Assembly: GCA_963786985.1 (NCBI GenBank)
Contig: CAWBBL010000036.1
Location: 1 to 64,000, forward strand
DNA from: Desertimonas sp963786985
GTDB lineage: Bacteria; Actinomycetota; Acidimicrobiia; Acidimicrobiales; Ilumatobacteraceae
Direction of reading: 5' to 3'
DNA: 64,000 nucleotides
Both the position numbers and the translations under genes were made by a program. The notes beneath the pieces are model-generated. The model was not told the origin of the DNA. It made no database searches and saw only the letters and a list, made by a program, of their open reading frames with translations. This document shows, in pieces, positions 1-8,683 of the stretch; the first letter of the stretch is position 1, and each line of letters opens with the position of its first letter.

Positions 1-9
1 ACGCGCTTG

Positions 10-79
10 TGGGGAAGATCCGTGTCAGACCCTGACTGGGATCTTCCCCAGATGCAGAGATGACACGGATCTTCCCCAG
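10..79 (+). repeat. Three-arm dispersed repeat, family A, copy 1
   Basis: First of four copies (others near 22.0, 30.5 and 45.1 kb). It has one forward arm, GGGGAAGATCCGTGTCAG at 11-28, and two arms in reverse orientation: a degenerate one at 32-49 and TGACACGGATCTTCCCC at 61-77. Arms 1 and 3 pair perfectly over 17 bases, while arms 1 and 2 pair imperfectly, so two mutually exclusive hairpins are possible. It lies just 3' of the rhodanese-MoeB-like gene. REP-like or terminator roles are inference. Confidence 0.8.
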
Positions 80-95
80 ATCGTGGGGCGCGCGT

Positions 96-1265
96 CTAGT
101 GGTCGGCGGACACCCAGGGGGCGCAGAGGCCGTCGAGGTCGCGGACCTCGATGCGGTCGCGGTTCTCGTAGGTCACCTCGTTGGCCGGGTCGGGCTTGAG
201 GTTGAACGTGCGCATCGACATGTCGGTGGTGTCGATCGTCAGGATCCGCCCGATCAGCGGTTCGCCGATGCCGAGCAGCACCTTGATCGTCTCCAGCGCC
301 TGGATCGAGCCGACGATGCCGGGCAGCACGCCGAGCACGCCGGCCTCGGCGCAGCTCGGGGCCAGTTCGGCGGGTGGCGGCTCGGGGACCATGTCGCGGT
401 ACGTCGGTCCCTGCAGCGGGTGGAACACGCTGACCATCCCCTCGAACCGGAAGATCGAGCCGTGGACGACCGGGATGCCGAGCTTCACGCTGGCGTCGTT
501 GAGTAGGTAGCGCGACGGGAAGTTGTCGGCGCCGTCGACGATCACGTCGTAGCCCGTGATGATGTCGATGATGTTGTCGGCGGACAGTCGCGTGTCGTAG
601 GTGACGACGTCGACGTCCGGGTTCAGCGACACGATCGTCTTCTTCGCCGAGTCGACCTTGCGGTCGCCGACCCGGTCGAGGTTGTGGAGGATCTGGCGCT
701 GCAGGTTGGAGGCGTCGACCTCGTCCATGTCGACGATGCCGATCGTCCCGACTCCGGCGGCGGCGAGGTACAGCGCGGCGGGCGAGCCGAGACCTCCGGC
801 TCCGAGGAGCAGGACTTTGGAGGCGAGCAGCTTGGACTGACCCTCCGTGCCGACCTCGGGCAAGAGCAGGTGGCGCATGTAGCGAATCTTCTGATCAGCG
901 CTGAGGGTCACTGGCGTAGACCACGGGCGGCCCTCGTCCTTCCACCGCCCGAACCCACCGACCATCGACACGACGTCGGTGTACCCGAGCTCCTGCAGCG
1001 TGCGGGCGGCGAACGCCGAACGCACTCCCCCGGCGCAGTACACGACGACCGGTGTCTCCTTGTCGCTGAGCCGGCTCTCGACCTGCGATTCGAGATGGCC
1101 GCGGGGGATGTGCACTGCCCCGTCGAGGGCTCCAGCGTCGTACTCGTCGGGCTCGCGGACGTCGAGCACGGCAGCGCCGTCGCCGATCAACGCCGCGGCG
1201 CCCGCCGGGTCGACTTCACGGATCTCCGCCTTGGCGGCGGTGAGCAGATCTCGGAACGTGGCCAT
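96..1265 (-). CDS. Rhodanese-ThiF/MoeB-like sulfur carrier adenylyltransferase
   Basis: A 389-residue two-domain protein. An N-terminal rhodanese domain (about residues 15-95) carries the active-site loop CAGGVRS with the predicted persulfide Cys at residue 77. A ThiF/MoeB/E1-like domain follows from about residue 105, with the nucleotide loop GAGGLGS at 155-161 and the DMDEVDASNLQRQ segment. Such enzymes adenylate the C-terminal Gly of ThiS/MoaD-type carriers and can add sulfur, serving molybdopterin, thiamin or cysteine synthesis. Two oddities: the usual MoeZ order is ThiF then rhodanese, here reversed, and the zinc-binding CxxC pairs of MoeB are absent (TYRD stands where CYRC is usual; the second pair near the C terminus is also missing). 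The start is ATG; the 5' end overlaps the DUF952 gene by 50 bases. The exact carrier partner is unknown. Confidence 0.85.
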   Translation of the reverse strand: MATFRDLLTAAKAEIREVDPAGAAALIGDGAAVLDVREPDEYDAGALDGAVHIPRGHLESQVESRLSDKETPVVVYCAGGVRSAFAARTLQELGYTDVVSMVGGFGRWKDEGRPWSTPVTLSADQKIRYMRHLLLPEVGTEGQSKLLASKVLLLGAGGLGSPAALYLAAAGVGTIGIVDMDEVDASNLQRQILHNLDRVGDRKVDSAKKTIVSLNPDVDVVTYDTRLSADNIIDIITGYDVIVDGADNFPSRYLLNDASVKLGIPVVHGSIFRFEGMVSVFHPLQGPTYRDMVPEPPPAELAPSCAEAGVLGVLPGIVGSIQALETIKVLLGIGEPLIGRILTIDTTDMSMRTFNLKPDPANEVTYENRDRIEVRDLDGLCAPWVSADH

Positions 1266-1641
1266 GGCTAAACCCTACCTGTCGGGTCGGGATTCCGGCC
1301 CGAGCGCGCCACGTCTGACCCGACTGCCGCTTCCAGAGCCGACCGGCGATGACGGCATCGACCGGGAGCGGTCCGTAGATGTGAGGAAAGAGCTCGTCGG
1401 CGGGATCGTCCGTCGGAGACTCGTCGACAACCGACGACCCGACGGCGTCGGGATCGATCGTCAGCAACACCAGCTCGTCGACGTCGGCGTAGAACTCGTT
1501 GGCAACACCCTCGACCTGGTGTTGATAGGACGCGTGGATGAAGCCGACGCTGGCCAGCGGCGCCCCGCGTGTCGACATCTCGTACGTGCCCGACCGCTGC
1601 GCCGCGTCCCAATCCTCGGGGAGTGCCAGGTGGTAGATCAC
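1216..1641 (-). CDS. DUF952 family protein
   Basis: About 141 residues beginning at a GTG that overlaps the sirtuin stop codon in a GTGA arrangement, which fixes the start and suggests translational coupling. Family hallmarks are visible: IYHL at the N terminus, a GFIHAS segment, a Q-x3-VA-x2-FY segment and FPHIYGPLPVDAV. DUF952 proteins are small cytoplasmic proteins related to the glutathione S-transferase-interacting/ADP-ribosyltransferase-like fold; no reaction is established. The last 50 bases overlap the start of the rhodanese-MoeB-like gene. The C-terminal tail after the conserved core is basic and His-rich and could reflect overlap-driven sequence rather than function. Confidence 0.75.
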   Translation of the reverse strand: MIYHLALPEDWDAAQRSGTYEMSTRGAPLASVGFIHASYQHQVEGVANEFYADVDELVLLTIDPDAVGSSVVDESPTDDPADELFPHIYGPLPVDAVIAGRLWKRQSGQTWRARAGIPTRQVGFSHGHVPRSAHRRQGGDP

Positions 1642-2405
1642 GACGTGGCGGTCCCGGCTGCAACGACCGCCGGCAACAGCTCGGAGATCGGGCCGCACAG
1701 CATCGCGTCGGCGAGGTGATCCATCTCCGTGGCCCCGCCATTGATGATCGCGACCCGCGCCCCGGCAGCCGCCGCGAGGGGCACACAGCTCGCCGCCGGA
1801 TACACGCTGAGCGTCGATCCGACGGCCAGCAGCACGTCGCACGTTCGGCAGACCGCCATGGCCCGGTCGATCACCTCGGGCACCAGTGCCTGGCCGAACG
1901 AGATCGTGTCGCTCTTGAGGATGCCGCCGCACACCAGGCACGGCGGATCGGCCTCGCCGTCGCCGACCCGGGACAGCGTCTCGGCCATCGGCCGCCGATC
2001 GGCGCAGGACATGCAGCGGGTCCACCACGCGGTGCCGTGGACCTCGATCACGAGGTCGGGATCGATGCCGGCCCGCTGGTGCAGCTCGTCGATGTTCTGG
2101 GTGACGACGCCGTGCAGCTTGCCGGCCCGCTCGATCTCGACGAGGGCCCGATGGCCGGTGTTCGGTTGCGCCGACCACAACCCGGACTCGAGACGCGTCC
2201 GCCAGGCCGCCCGCCGGACTTCGGGATCGGCGAGGTAGTTCTGCAGCGTCGCGGTCTTCTCGGCGGCCGGGTTCTTCGTCCACACGCCCTGCGGGCCGCG
2301 GAAGTCGGGGATCCCCGAATCGGTGGATATCCCCGCACCCGTCAACACCGCCACCCGTTGGGCGTCGGCAATCCACCCACCGACGAGCTCGACGTCGGAC
2401 GTCAT
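1638..2405 (-). CDS. Sir2-family NAD-dependent protein deacylase
   Basis: A 255-residue sirtuin with the full motif set: GAGIS at 23-27, the DFRG segment at 34-37, QNID at 103-106, catalytic His at 123 in the EVHGT segment, zinc-binding Cys pairs at 131/134 and 156/159, and the VGSTL and INGG nucleotide-binding stretches near the C terminus. It should remove acetyl or other acyl groups from lysine in the cytoplasm using NAD. It is first in a minus-strand group of three overlapping genes (sirtuin, DUF952, rhodanese-MoeB-like) and is divergent from the small unknown gene at 2584, leaving a 178-base intergenic region for its promoter. Nothing in it looks broken. Confidence 0.92.
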   Translation of the reverse strand: MTSDVELVGGWIADAQRVAVLTGAGISTDSGIPDFRGPQGVWTKNPAAEKTATLQNYLADPEVRRAAWRTRLESGLWSAQPNTGHRALVEIERAGKLHGVVTQNIDELHQRAGIDPDLVIEVHGTAWWTRCMSCADRRPMAETLSRVGDGEADPPCLVCGGILKSDTISFGQALVPEVIDRAMAVCRTCDVLLAVGSTLSVYPAASCVPLAAAAGARVAIINGGATEMDHLADAMLCGPISELLPAVVAAGTATS

Positions 2406-2583
2406 CTACGCAGTCTGCCTTCCGTTGCCCCTCGTCACGCGCGCCCAGGGAAGCGAGAACACCCGACGACCCCACCGCCGCACCTGCCGGGAGGTGACCG
2501 ATGAAGACCCTCGAACGACTACCCATTCCCGCCTCCACCAGGCGGCGACGCGCGCTGTGTATCGATGTGTCTGACGGTCGGCG

Positions 2584-3036
2584 ATGAAGCTGCTGGACGT
2601 CGACTTCCCGGGCCACTTCTGCGCCGTGCCGTGGTCGGACCCGGTCGTCGAGGCCGTCGGTTTCGGATTCGATCATGCCTACGTCGAGTTGTTGTGGCTG
2701 CCGGTGGTCGGCCCCAGTTCCACCTGGATCTTCCGGCGCCTCGGCGCGCGGGTGTCGCAGCATCCTGATGGTGTCGACATCGACCTCGCCGAGTTGTCGA
2801 ACTCGATGGGATTGGGCGACGTGGTCGGCTCGACCTCGACGGTGCAGCGATCGTTGCGCCGCCTGCTGCGCTTCGGACTGGCCTCGTGGCAAGGTCGTCT
2901 GGCGGTGCGCACAGCCGTCCCTCCGCTGGCGGCCCGCAACCTCGATCGACTTCCCGGCGAGCTGCGCCTGATCCACCAGTCACTCGTCGGCGGTCGCTGC
3001 GGCGGCCTCGTCGCCCAGCGACCTGACCCAACCTGA
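2584..3036 (+). CDS. Conserved-looking hypothetical protein, 150 aa
   Basis: I do not recognise a family. The ATG start gives a compositionally balanced 150-residue protein: a hydrophobic first third (residues 25-50, rich in Val, Leu and Trp) followed by a segment ending in SMGLGDVVGSTSTVQRSLRR, which has the helix-turn-helix look of a small winged-helix domain, then a basic C terminus. No signal peptide or transmembrane helix is clear. It is transcribed towards iolG and converges with it, only 4 bases separating the two stop codons. Codon use matches neighbours, so I regard it as a real gene; a DNA-binding role is only a guess. Confidence 0.6.
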   Translation: MKLLDVDFPGHFCAVPWSDPVVEAVGFGFDHAYVELLWLPVVGPSSTWIFRRLGARVSQHPDGVDIDLAELSNSMGLGDVVGSTSTVQRSLRRLLRFGLASWQGRLAVRTAVPPLAARNLDRLPGELRLIHQSLVGGRCGGLVAQRPDPT

Positions 3037-3040
3037 CGGG

Positions 3041-4030
3041 CTACAGCCGAACTGGGCGTCCAGTGGCCATCGATTCGACGGCGGCGAGACCGGCAACAAG
3101 GGGGACCCTGGCGTCGTGGCCGCTGACCGCCGGCGGCGCACCGGCGACCACGTTGCCGACGAAAGACTGCCATTGGCGCACGAAGCTCGTCTCGTACCGG
3201 TCGATGAACGAGTCCGGCAGGACGGCGCCGGCGATCCGCTGGTCGTCGCCGATCACCGCGCTGTGCCGGGGCGGGTTCTCACTGATGGCGACGCCGTTCG
3301 TGCCGAGGGCTTCGACCCGTTGGTCGTAGCCGTACACCGCCTGGCGACTGTTGTCGATCACCGTGAGGCAGCCCGTCGCGTGGCGGAGCACGACGACCGA
3401 GGTGTCGACGTCGCCGATCTCGGCGATCGCCGGATCGACGAGCGCCGCCCCAACAGCGGCGTGGACCTCGACGATGTCGCTGCCGGAGATGAATCGAGCC
3501 ATGTCGAAGTCGTGGATCGTCATGTCCAGGAACATCCCGCCGGAACGGGCCAGGTAGGCCACCGGCGGCGGCAGCCGGTCACGGCTGGTGATCTTGACGA
3601 GACACAGCGTTCCCAGCGACCCGTCGGCGACGGCCGCCCTCACCGCCTCGTGGGCCGGATCGAAGCGGCGGTTGAAACCCACTTGCAGATACGTCCCCGC
3701 CTGGTCGACGGCGGCGAGCGTGGCGTCGACCGTCGGCAGATCGAGCGAGATCGGCTTCTCGCAGAACGTGGCGAGGCCGGCACCAGCGGCGCGGGTGATC
3801 AGCTCGGCGTGCGTATCGGTGCTCGTGCAGATGGCCACCGCGTCGACGCCGGCGAGCGCTTCGTCGAGCGACGGGGCGACGTCGAGGTCGTAGCGGTCGG
3901 CCAGGTGCCCGGCGACCTCGGGGACGGCGTCGTAGAGCTTGGCGATCTGCACCCCGCCGACCCTCGAGCTCAACAACTCGGCGTGCATCTGACCGATCCG
4001 TCCGCAGCCGAGCAGGGCGATCCTGAGCAC
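3041..4030 (-). CDS. iolG: Inositol 2-dehydrogenase (Gfo/Idh/MocA family)
   Basis: 329 residues from a GTG placed immediately after the iolD stop codon (TGAGTG). The N-terminal Rossmann fold shows GCGRIG at 8-13; the sugar-dehydrogenase EKP motif lies at 91-93 with the catalytic Lys at 92; and the FLDMTIHDFDMARF segment (about 167-180) carries the family's Asp/His active-site residues. The enzyme oxidises myo-inositol to scyllo-inosose with NAD, the first step of inositol catabolism. It is last in the operon iolC-aldolase-iolB-iolD-iolG, which supports the substrate assignment over other Gfo/Idh substrates. No defect is seen. Confidence 0.93.
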   Translation of the reverse strand: MLRIALLGCGRIGQMHAELLSSRVGGVQIAKLYDAVPEVAGHLADRYDLDVAPSLDEALAGVDAVAICTSTDTHAELITRAAGAGLATFCEKPISLDLPTVDATLAAVDQAGTYLQVGFNRRFDPAHEAVRAAVADGSLGTLCLVKITSRDRLPPPVAYLARSGGMFLDMTIHDFDMARFISGSDIVEVHAAVGAALVDPAIAEIGDVDTSVVVLRHATGCLTVIDNSRQAVYGYDQRVEALGTNGVAISENPPRHSAVIGDDQRIAGAVLPDSFIDRYETSFVRQWQSFVGNVVAGAPPAVSGHDARVPLVAGLAAVESMATGRPVRL

Positions 4031-5902
4031 TCAAACCCCCCTGCGCTGCTGCGCCTTGGCCACGTCCATCGCCTGGCGGGCCTCGCGGATCGACGGCCGA
4101 TCGGACGCCTCGGGAACCCCGACCTCCCACCACGCACCACCTTCGGTCCAGGCGTGCGGGTCGGTGTCGATGACGACGACCGTGGTGCGGTCGGTCGTCC
4201 TGGCCCAGTCGAAGGCCTCGCCCAGCTCCTCGATCGTCGCGACGCGACGGACCTCGCAACCGAGGGCCGCGGCATGGCCGGTGAAGTCGACACGCACCGC
4301 GGCCCCGGGCGTGTGAACGTCGGTCCACAGGTTGTTGAACGGCTCGCCGCCCTGGCCGACCTGCAGGCGCTCGATCACCGCGAATCCACCGTTGTCGCAG
4401 ACGACGACGATCATCTTGTGCCCGGACAGCACCGAGGAGTACAGGTCGCTGTTGAGCATCAAGTACGACCCGTCACCGACGAACACGATCGTGTCCCCGT
4501 CGGGTGCCAGGTTGCTGCGGGCCATCGCCGCACCCCAGCCGCCCGACAGCTCGTAACCCATGCACGAGAACCCGTACTCGCAGTCGAACGTGGCCACGGC
4601 GTGCGACCACCACCCGTTGTTCAGCTCGCCCGGAAAGCCACCCGACGCGGTGAGGGCGTAGTCGTCGGCGGTCGCCCGCTCGTTGATCACGCGGACGACC
4701 TGGGCATAGGTCGGCAACCCATCGGTGGGTTCGGCCAGCCGGTCGAGGTAGCCCCGCAGGTCGGCCAGCTCGGTTGCGGCGCGAGTTGTCCACTCCTCCG
4801 GAGCGCGCCACGCATCGAGCCCGGCGCTGAGCTCGACGAGAGTCTCTCGGGCGTCGCCGACGACCGCCAGGGACAGGTGTTTGTAGGCATCGAAGCGCGC
4901 CGCGTTGACGCCGATGATGCGGACGTCGGGACCGAACACCGACCACGATCCGGTGGCGAAGTCTCCGAGTCGGGTGCCGACGGCAAGCACCACATCGGCA
5001 TCGGCGGCGAGGCGATTCGCTCCCTCGGCCCCGATCACCCCGATCGGCCCGGCGTAGCACGGATGCTCGCGGGTCAGCGTCGACTTGCCGGCGACCGTCT
5101 CGACGACGGGGACGCCGTGACGCTCGGCGAACGAGGCGAGGACCTCCTCGGCGAGCGAGTAGTGCACTCCCCCGCCGGCGACGATCAACGGCCGACGCGC
5201 CTGGCGAACGGCGGCGATGGCCGCGCCGAGTTGTCCGGAGTCAGGGCGCGGGCGGGCGATCTCGTGGACGACCGGTTCGAACAGACGCGCCGGAAAGTCG
5301 TAGACCTGCGCCTGGACGTCCTGGGGCAGGGCGATGAACGCCGGACCGCAGTCCGCCGGGTCGAGCATCACGGCCAACGCCTGGGGCAGCGACTGGATGA
5401 CTTGCTCCGGCCGGGTGATCCGGTCCCAGTACCTGACGACCGCCCGGAACGCGTCGTTGGCCGTCGTCGACGGCGCACCGAAGTGCTCGATCTGCTGGAG
5501 CACGGGGTCGGGGAAGCGACTCTGGAACGTGTCGCCGGCGAGCATCAGCAGCGGGAGCCGGTTGGCCATCGCCACGCCGGCAGCGGTGACGAGGTTGAGG
5601 GCACCCGGGCCGATCGAGGTCGTGGCGACCATCAGCTGGCGCCGACGCATCGCCTTGGCATAGGCGATCGCCGCCAGGGCCATCCCCTGCTCGTTCTGTC
5701 CGCGCCACGTCGGCAACTCGTCGCGCGCCGCGTGCAGGGCCGGCCCGAGGCACGTGACGTTGCCGTGCCCGAAGATCGCGAACACGCCGGGGACCAATGG
5801 GACCTCGGTACCGTCGATCAACGTTCGCTGGGCAACGAGATAGCGGACGATGGCCTCTGCGGTGGTCAGCCGGACGGTGTCACTCACGGCTCGAAGCTCC
5901 AC
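4031..5902 (-). CDS. iolD: 3D-(3,5/4)-trihydroxycyclohexane-1,2-dione hydrolase
   Basis: A 623-residue thiamin-diphosphate enzyme of the acetolactate-synthase fold: an N-terminal pyrimidine-binding domain containing the HGNV segment, a central domain, and a C-terminal diphosphate-binding domain with the GDGSYLMLNSDLYSS stretch typical of IolD. It hydrolytically opens the ring dione to 5-deoxy-glucuronate. The annotated start is a GTG at 5902; a second GTG at 5887, which overlaps the iolB stop codon, is equally plausible and would remove five residues. The gene is followed directly by iolG with no spacer. Length and motifs are normal for the family. Confidence 0.93.
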   Translation of the reverse strand: MELRAVSDTVRLTTAEAIVRYLVAQRTLIDGTEVPLVPGVFAIFGHGNVTCLGPALHAARDELPTWRGQNEQGMALAAIAYAKAMRRRQLMVATTSIGPGALNLVTAAGVAMANRLPLLMLAGDTFQSRFPDPVLQQIEHFGAPSTTANDAFRAVVRYWDRITRPEQVIQSLPQALAVMLDPADCGPAFIALPQDVQAQVYDFPARLFEPVVHEIARPRPDSGQLGAAIAAVRQARRPLIVAGGGVHYSLAEEVLASFAERHGVPVVETVAGKSTLTREHPCYAGPIGVIGAEGANRLAADADVVLAVGTRLGDFATGSWSVFGPDVRIIGVNAARFDAYKHLSLAVVGDARETLVELSAGLDAWRAPEEWTTRAATELADLRGYLDRLAEPTDGLPTYAQVVRVINERATADDYALTASGGFPGELNNGWWSHAVATFDCEYGFSCMGYELSGGWGAAMARSNLAPDGDTIVFVGDGSYLMLNSDLYSSVLSGHKMIVVVCDNGGFAVIERLQVGQGGEPFNNLWTDVHTPGAAVRVDFTGHAAALGCEVRRVATIEELGEAFDWARTTDRTTVVVIDTDPHAWTEGGAWWEVGVPEASDRPSIREARQAMDVAKAQQRRGV

Positions 5903-6807
5903 TCATCGGCACGCGCGGATCGACGGCCATGTGCTCCCACGAGTCGCGGATCCAGTGGTGCGCCGGGTCGTCGCAGAACGCCATCGATCGTTGGCCGTCG
6001 GGTCCAGCAAGCACGTTGAGGTAGTACAGCGGATACCCAGGTGCGGCGACGCACGGGCCGTGGTAGCCGCGCTTGACGAGGAACATGTCCCCGTCGCCGA
6101 CGGTCACAGTGGCGTCGACATCGCCCTCTGGCGTGTAGGTCCGGTGCAGGGCGAAACCGCCCGGGCGCGTAGTCGGTCGTGCCGGCCGTGCCGATGCGGA
6201 AGTAGTAGATCTCCTCGTTGTTCACCGGGCACTCCGGGCTGTCGTCGTGGCGGTGCGGGGGGTAGCTCGACCAGTTCCCGTCGGGGGTCAGCAGCTCCAC
6301 GCACATCAGCTTGTCGGCGCCATCGAACGCCTCGGGCGACATGAAGTTGGTGACCTGGCGGGTCGCCGGCCCGGCGCCACGGACCTCCACCGCCACGTCG
6401 TCGGCGGCGACGTGGGCCGCGTCGAACCGGCGAGACGCCCGGGCGGCCGGCAACGCCAGCTCCGCGCCAGCGGCGCTGGAGAGCCGGACCTCGGCGTCGA
6501 TCGGCAGGTACGCCCAATCCGTGACAGCACTGAACACCGTCGCTCGCCCGTCGAGCTCGAGGCGTTGGCCCTCGACGTCGACCGTCAGCGGGCCGCCGGA
6601 CAGCGGCAGGACGGCCATCTCCGAGCCTCCCGTGACGAGCTCGTACGCCCCACCGGGAGCGATCGACAGGATGCGCAGGCCGCAGTACGCCCATCCCGCA
6701 GTTTCCGGAGTCACCTCGGCGACAGGGCCGAGATGCCAGGGATGCCGATGCGTTTGCGTCAGCTGGGCGACCGGTTGTGAGTCGTCGGACTGACGCAAAC
6801 CGCTCAT
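5880..6807 (-). CDS. iolB: 5-deoxy-glucuronate isomerase, interrupted by a frameshift
   Basis: The reading frame starting at ATG 6807 gives IolB homology (cupin-type metal isomerase, NNEEIYYFRIG segment) as far as TTDYAPG. From there the IolB sequence GFALHRTYTPEGDV through GYPLYYLNVLAG continues in another frame to a stop at 5880. Removing one base from the GC-rich run near 6160-6166 restores a 308-codon gene of normal family length. The enzyme converts 5-deoxy-D-glucuronate to 2-deoxy-5-keto-D-gluconate. The start overlaps the stop of the aldolase gene (ATGA), and the end overlaps the iolD start. The first codons lie in a dispersed repeat. Either a sequencing error or a genuinely inactivated gene fits; the rest of the operon being intact favours the former. 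Confidence 0.85.
6753..6799 (-). repeat. 47-base dispersed repeat, family C, copy 1 (within iolB)
   Basis: An inverted-repeat unit with perfect 10-base ends, TTTGCGTCAG and CTGACGCAAA. Read on the opposite strand, the copy at 8684-8730 matches it at 39 of 47 positions. This copy lies inside the first codons of iolB and is translated as the segment LRQSDDSQPVAQLTQ, so it extends the N terminus of that protein. Confidence 0.75.
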
Positions 6808-7718
6808 GACCCGCCTCGTTTGGAGACGGCCGCGCTGACCAGCTCGGCGGCCCGCCCGACGGCGCTCTCCACGTCGCCGTCGGGTGGGTAGAGCAGGGCC
6901 CGGCCGACAACGAGCCCGCGCACGGTCGGTTGCCCGAGGGCCTGCTCCCACGACGCGAACGTGGCTTCCGGGTCGGGACCCGGCGAGCCGCCGAGGATGA
7001 GCAGCGGCTGCGTCGTCGCCTTGGCGACGGTTTCGATGTCGGCCGTCGCCTGGATCTTCAGCCAGGTGTAGGCCGACGAGGCGCCGAGCCCGGCACAGAC
7101 ACCGACGGCCCTGAGCAGGGCATCGGGATCGTGGTCCCACACCGCTCGGCCGGTGTCGTCTTTGGTGTACGGGATCGGCTCGACCATCGCCATCAGTTGT
7201 CGATCGTTGAGCGCCATCACGGCGGCGGCGCAGGCGGCCAGCGTCGGGATCGTGCCGCGATCGCCGGGGTCGATGCGCAGGAGCATCTTGCCGGCGTCGA
7301 GGTTGGCGGCAACCAGGTGGTCGGCGTCGTACGCCGTGAACCGGTCGTCGATCTCCCACTGCGCCCCGGCCAGGCCGCCCCGGTTCATCGTGCCGACGGC
7401 GATCTTGCCATCGAGGGCGCCGAGGCAGATGAGGTCCTCGAGGATGTCGGCACTCGCCAACACGCCGTCGACCCGCGGATTGTCGAGGGCGATGAGCAGG
7501 CGCTCGAGCATCGTCCGCCGGTCGACCATCGCCCGCGGTTGACCGGGCACGCCGATCATGCCTCGCGCCGTGTGGTCGGCGGCGACGATGAACAGTGCCC
7601 CGTCGGCGGTCAGCCGCTCCCGCCGGGGGCGGTCGGCAAGCGCCTTGGCGATCCGGCCCGGAGCGTCCACACGCATCGCGGTGAGGGCGGTGTAGTCGGC
7701 ATCGTCGAGACGACTCAT
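6804..7718 (-). CDS. Cgl0158-type (beta/alpha)8 aldolase of the inositol pathway
   Basis: 304 residues from the ATG at 7718, which overlaps the iolC stop codon as ATGA; a longer open frame to 7784 is not favoured because it would invade iolC. The protein resembles deoxyribose-phosphate-aldolase-like barrels found in corynebacterial inositol clusters: it has the FIVAADHTARGMIG segment near residue 45, a Lys-bearing strand LKIQAT and a C-terminal ILGGSPG phosphate-site-like loop. By position and family it probably cleaves 2-deoxy-5-keto-gluconate 6-phosphate, the product of IolC, into dihydroxyacetone phosphate and malonate semialdehyde, replacing a class II IolJ. The fold assignment is fairly safe; the exact reaction is inference. 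Confidence 0.82.
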   Translation of the reverse strand: MSRLDDADYTALTAMRVDAPGRIAKALADRPRRERLTADGALFIVAADHTARGMIGVPGQPRAMVDRRTMLERLLIALDNPRVDGVLASADILEDLICLGALDGKIAVGTMNRGGLAGAQWEIDDRFTAYDADHLVAANLDAGKMLLRIDPGDRGTIPTLAACAAAVMALNDRQLMAMVEPIPYTKDDTGRAVWDHDPDALLRAVGVCAGLGASSAYTWLKIQATADIETVAKATTQPLLILGGSPGPDPEATFASWEQALGQPTVRGLVVGRALLYPPDGDVESAVGRAAELVSAAVSKRGGS

Positions 7719-8665
7719 GGCCCGTCTCCACTCGCTTGCAGCATCTCGTCGATCTCGATCTCCGTCGGCATGGCATCGGCACACATCAACCGCCCGGCGA
7801 CGATCGCCCCGGCGGCATTGGCGTACTCGACGATTCGAGCAGGTGGCCAGCCGGCGAGCAAGCCGTGCACGAACGCCCCGCCAAAGGCATCCCCGGCGCC
7901 CAGACCACAGACGATCTCGACTGGCCGCGGCGCGACGATCGTTCGCTCGTCAGCCGTGGCGACGAGGACGCCGTCGCCGCCGAGCTTGACGACCGCAATG
8001 TCGACCCCGCGCCCGAGCAGGGCGTCGGCGGCTTGGTCGGGCACCTCGGTGCCGACGGCGACCCGGCACTCGGCGCGGTTGCCGATGGCCACGTCGGCGC
8101 CGGCGATCGCCGCCCCGATCACGCTCGACGCTTCGGTCTCGCTCGACCACAACATCGCCCGGTAGTCGAGGTCGAGCACCGTGTGCCGGCGTCGGGCTCG
8201 GGTGGCCAGGATCCCGGCAATCGTGGTGCGCGCCGGCTGCTCAGCCATCGCCGAGCCGGCGATCCACAAGACGGCGACGTCGTTGACCGTTGCCTCATCG
8301 ACGTCGCCGGGCCGTAGTTGCATATCAGGGGCCTTGGGAACGCGATAGAAGACGATCTCCGGATCGTCGGGAGGCGTCAGCGAAGCGAACGCCAGCGGCG
8401 TCGGCAGCCGATCGTGGCGGCCGACGAATCGAGTATCGACGCCGAATGACTCCAACTTGGCGACGACGTAATCGCCGAACCGGTCGGCTCCGACCTTCGT
8501 GAGCACGGCGCTGTGATGCCCGAGCCGCGCCGCCGCCACGGCAACGTTGGTCGCCGTCCCGCCGATCGACTTGACGAAGCGCTGCTCGTCGAGCCATCCG
8601 GCTCCGGGCGCGTCGGCGTAGAGGTCGACACTGACCCGACCGACTGTCAACAGGTCGAGGGCCAT
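7715..8665 (-). CDS. iolC: 5-dehydro-2-deoxygluconokinase (PfkB family)
   Basis: A 316-residue ribokinase/PfkB carbohydrate kinase. The N-terminal GGTATNVAVAAARLG segment and the C-terminal signature GLGAGDAFGGAFVHG, with the catalytic base Asp in GAGDAF, are present. It phosphorylates 2-deoxy-5-keto-D-gluconate in the inositol pathway. As first gene of the minus-strand iol operon, it is translationally coupled to the downstream aldolase (ATGA overlap at 7715). A 47-base repeat lies 18 bases upstream of its start codon, in what should be the promoter or leader. Confidence 0.9.
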   Translation of the reverse strand: MALDLLTVGRVSVDLYADAPGAGWLDEQRFVKSIGGTATNVAVAAARLGHHSAVLTKVGADRFGDYVVAKLESFGVDTRFVGRHDRLPTPLAFASLTPPDDPEIVFYRVPKAPDMQLRPGDVDEATVNDVAVLWIAGSAMAEQPARTTIAGILATRARRRHTVLDLDYRAMLWSSETEASSVIGAAIAGADVAIGNRAECRVAVGTEVPDQAADALLGRGVDIAVVKLGGDGVLVATADERTIVAPRPVEIVCGLGAGDAFGGAFVHGLLAGWPPARIVEYANAAGAIVAGRLMCADAMPTEIEIDEMLQASGDGP

Positions 8666-8683
8666 CGTCAGCAGCGCCGACGA

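Noticed and set aside
3116..6019. A 967-residue open frame on the plus strand across iolG and iolD
   Set aside because: It is antisense to two clear enzymes, is rich in Arg, Asp, His and Gly in the pattern of GC-rich shadow frames, and shows no domain.
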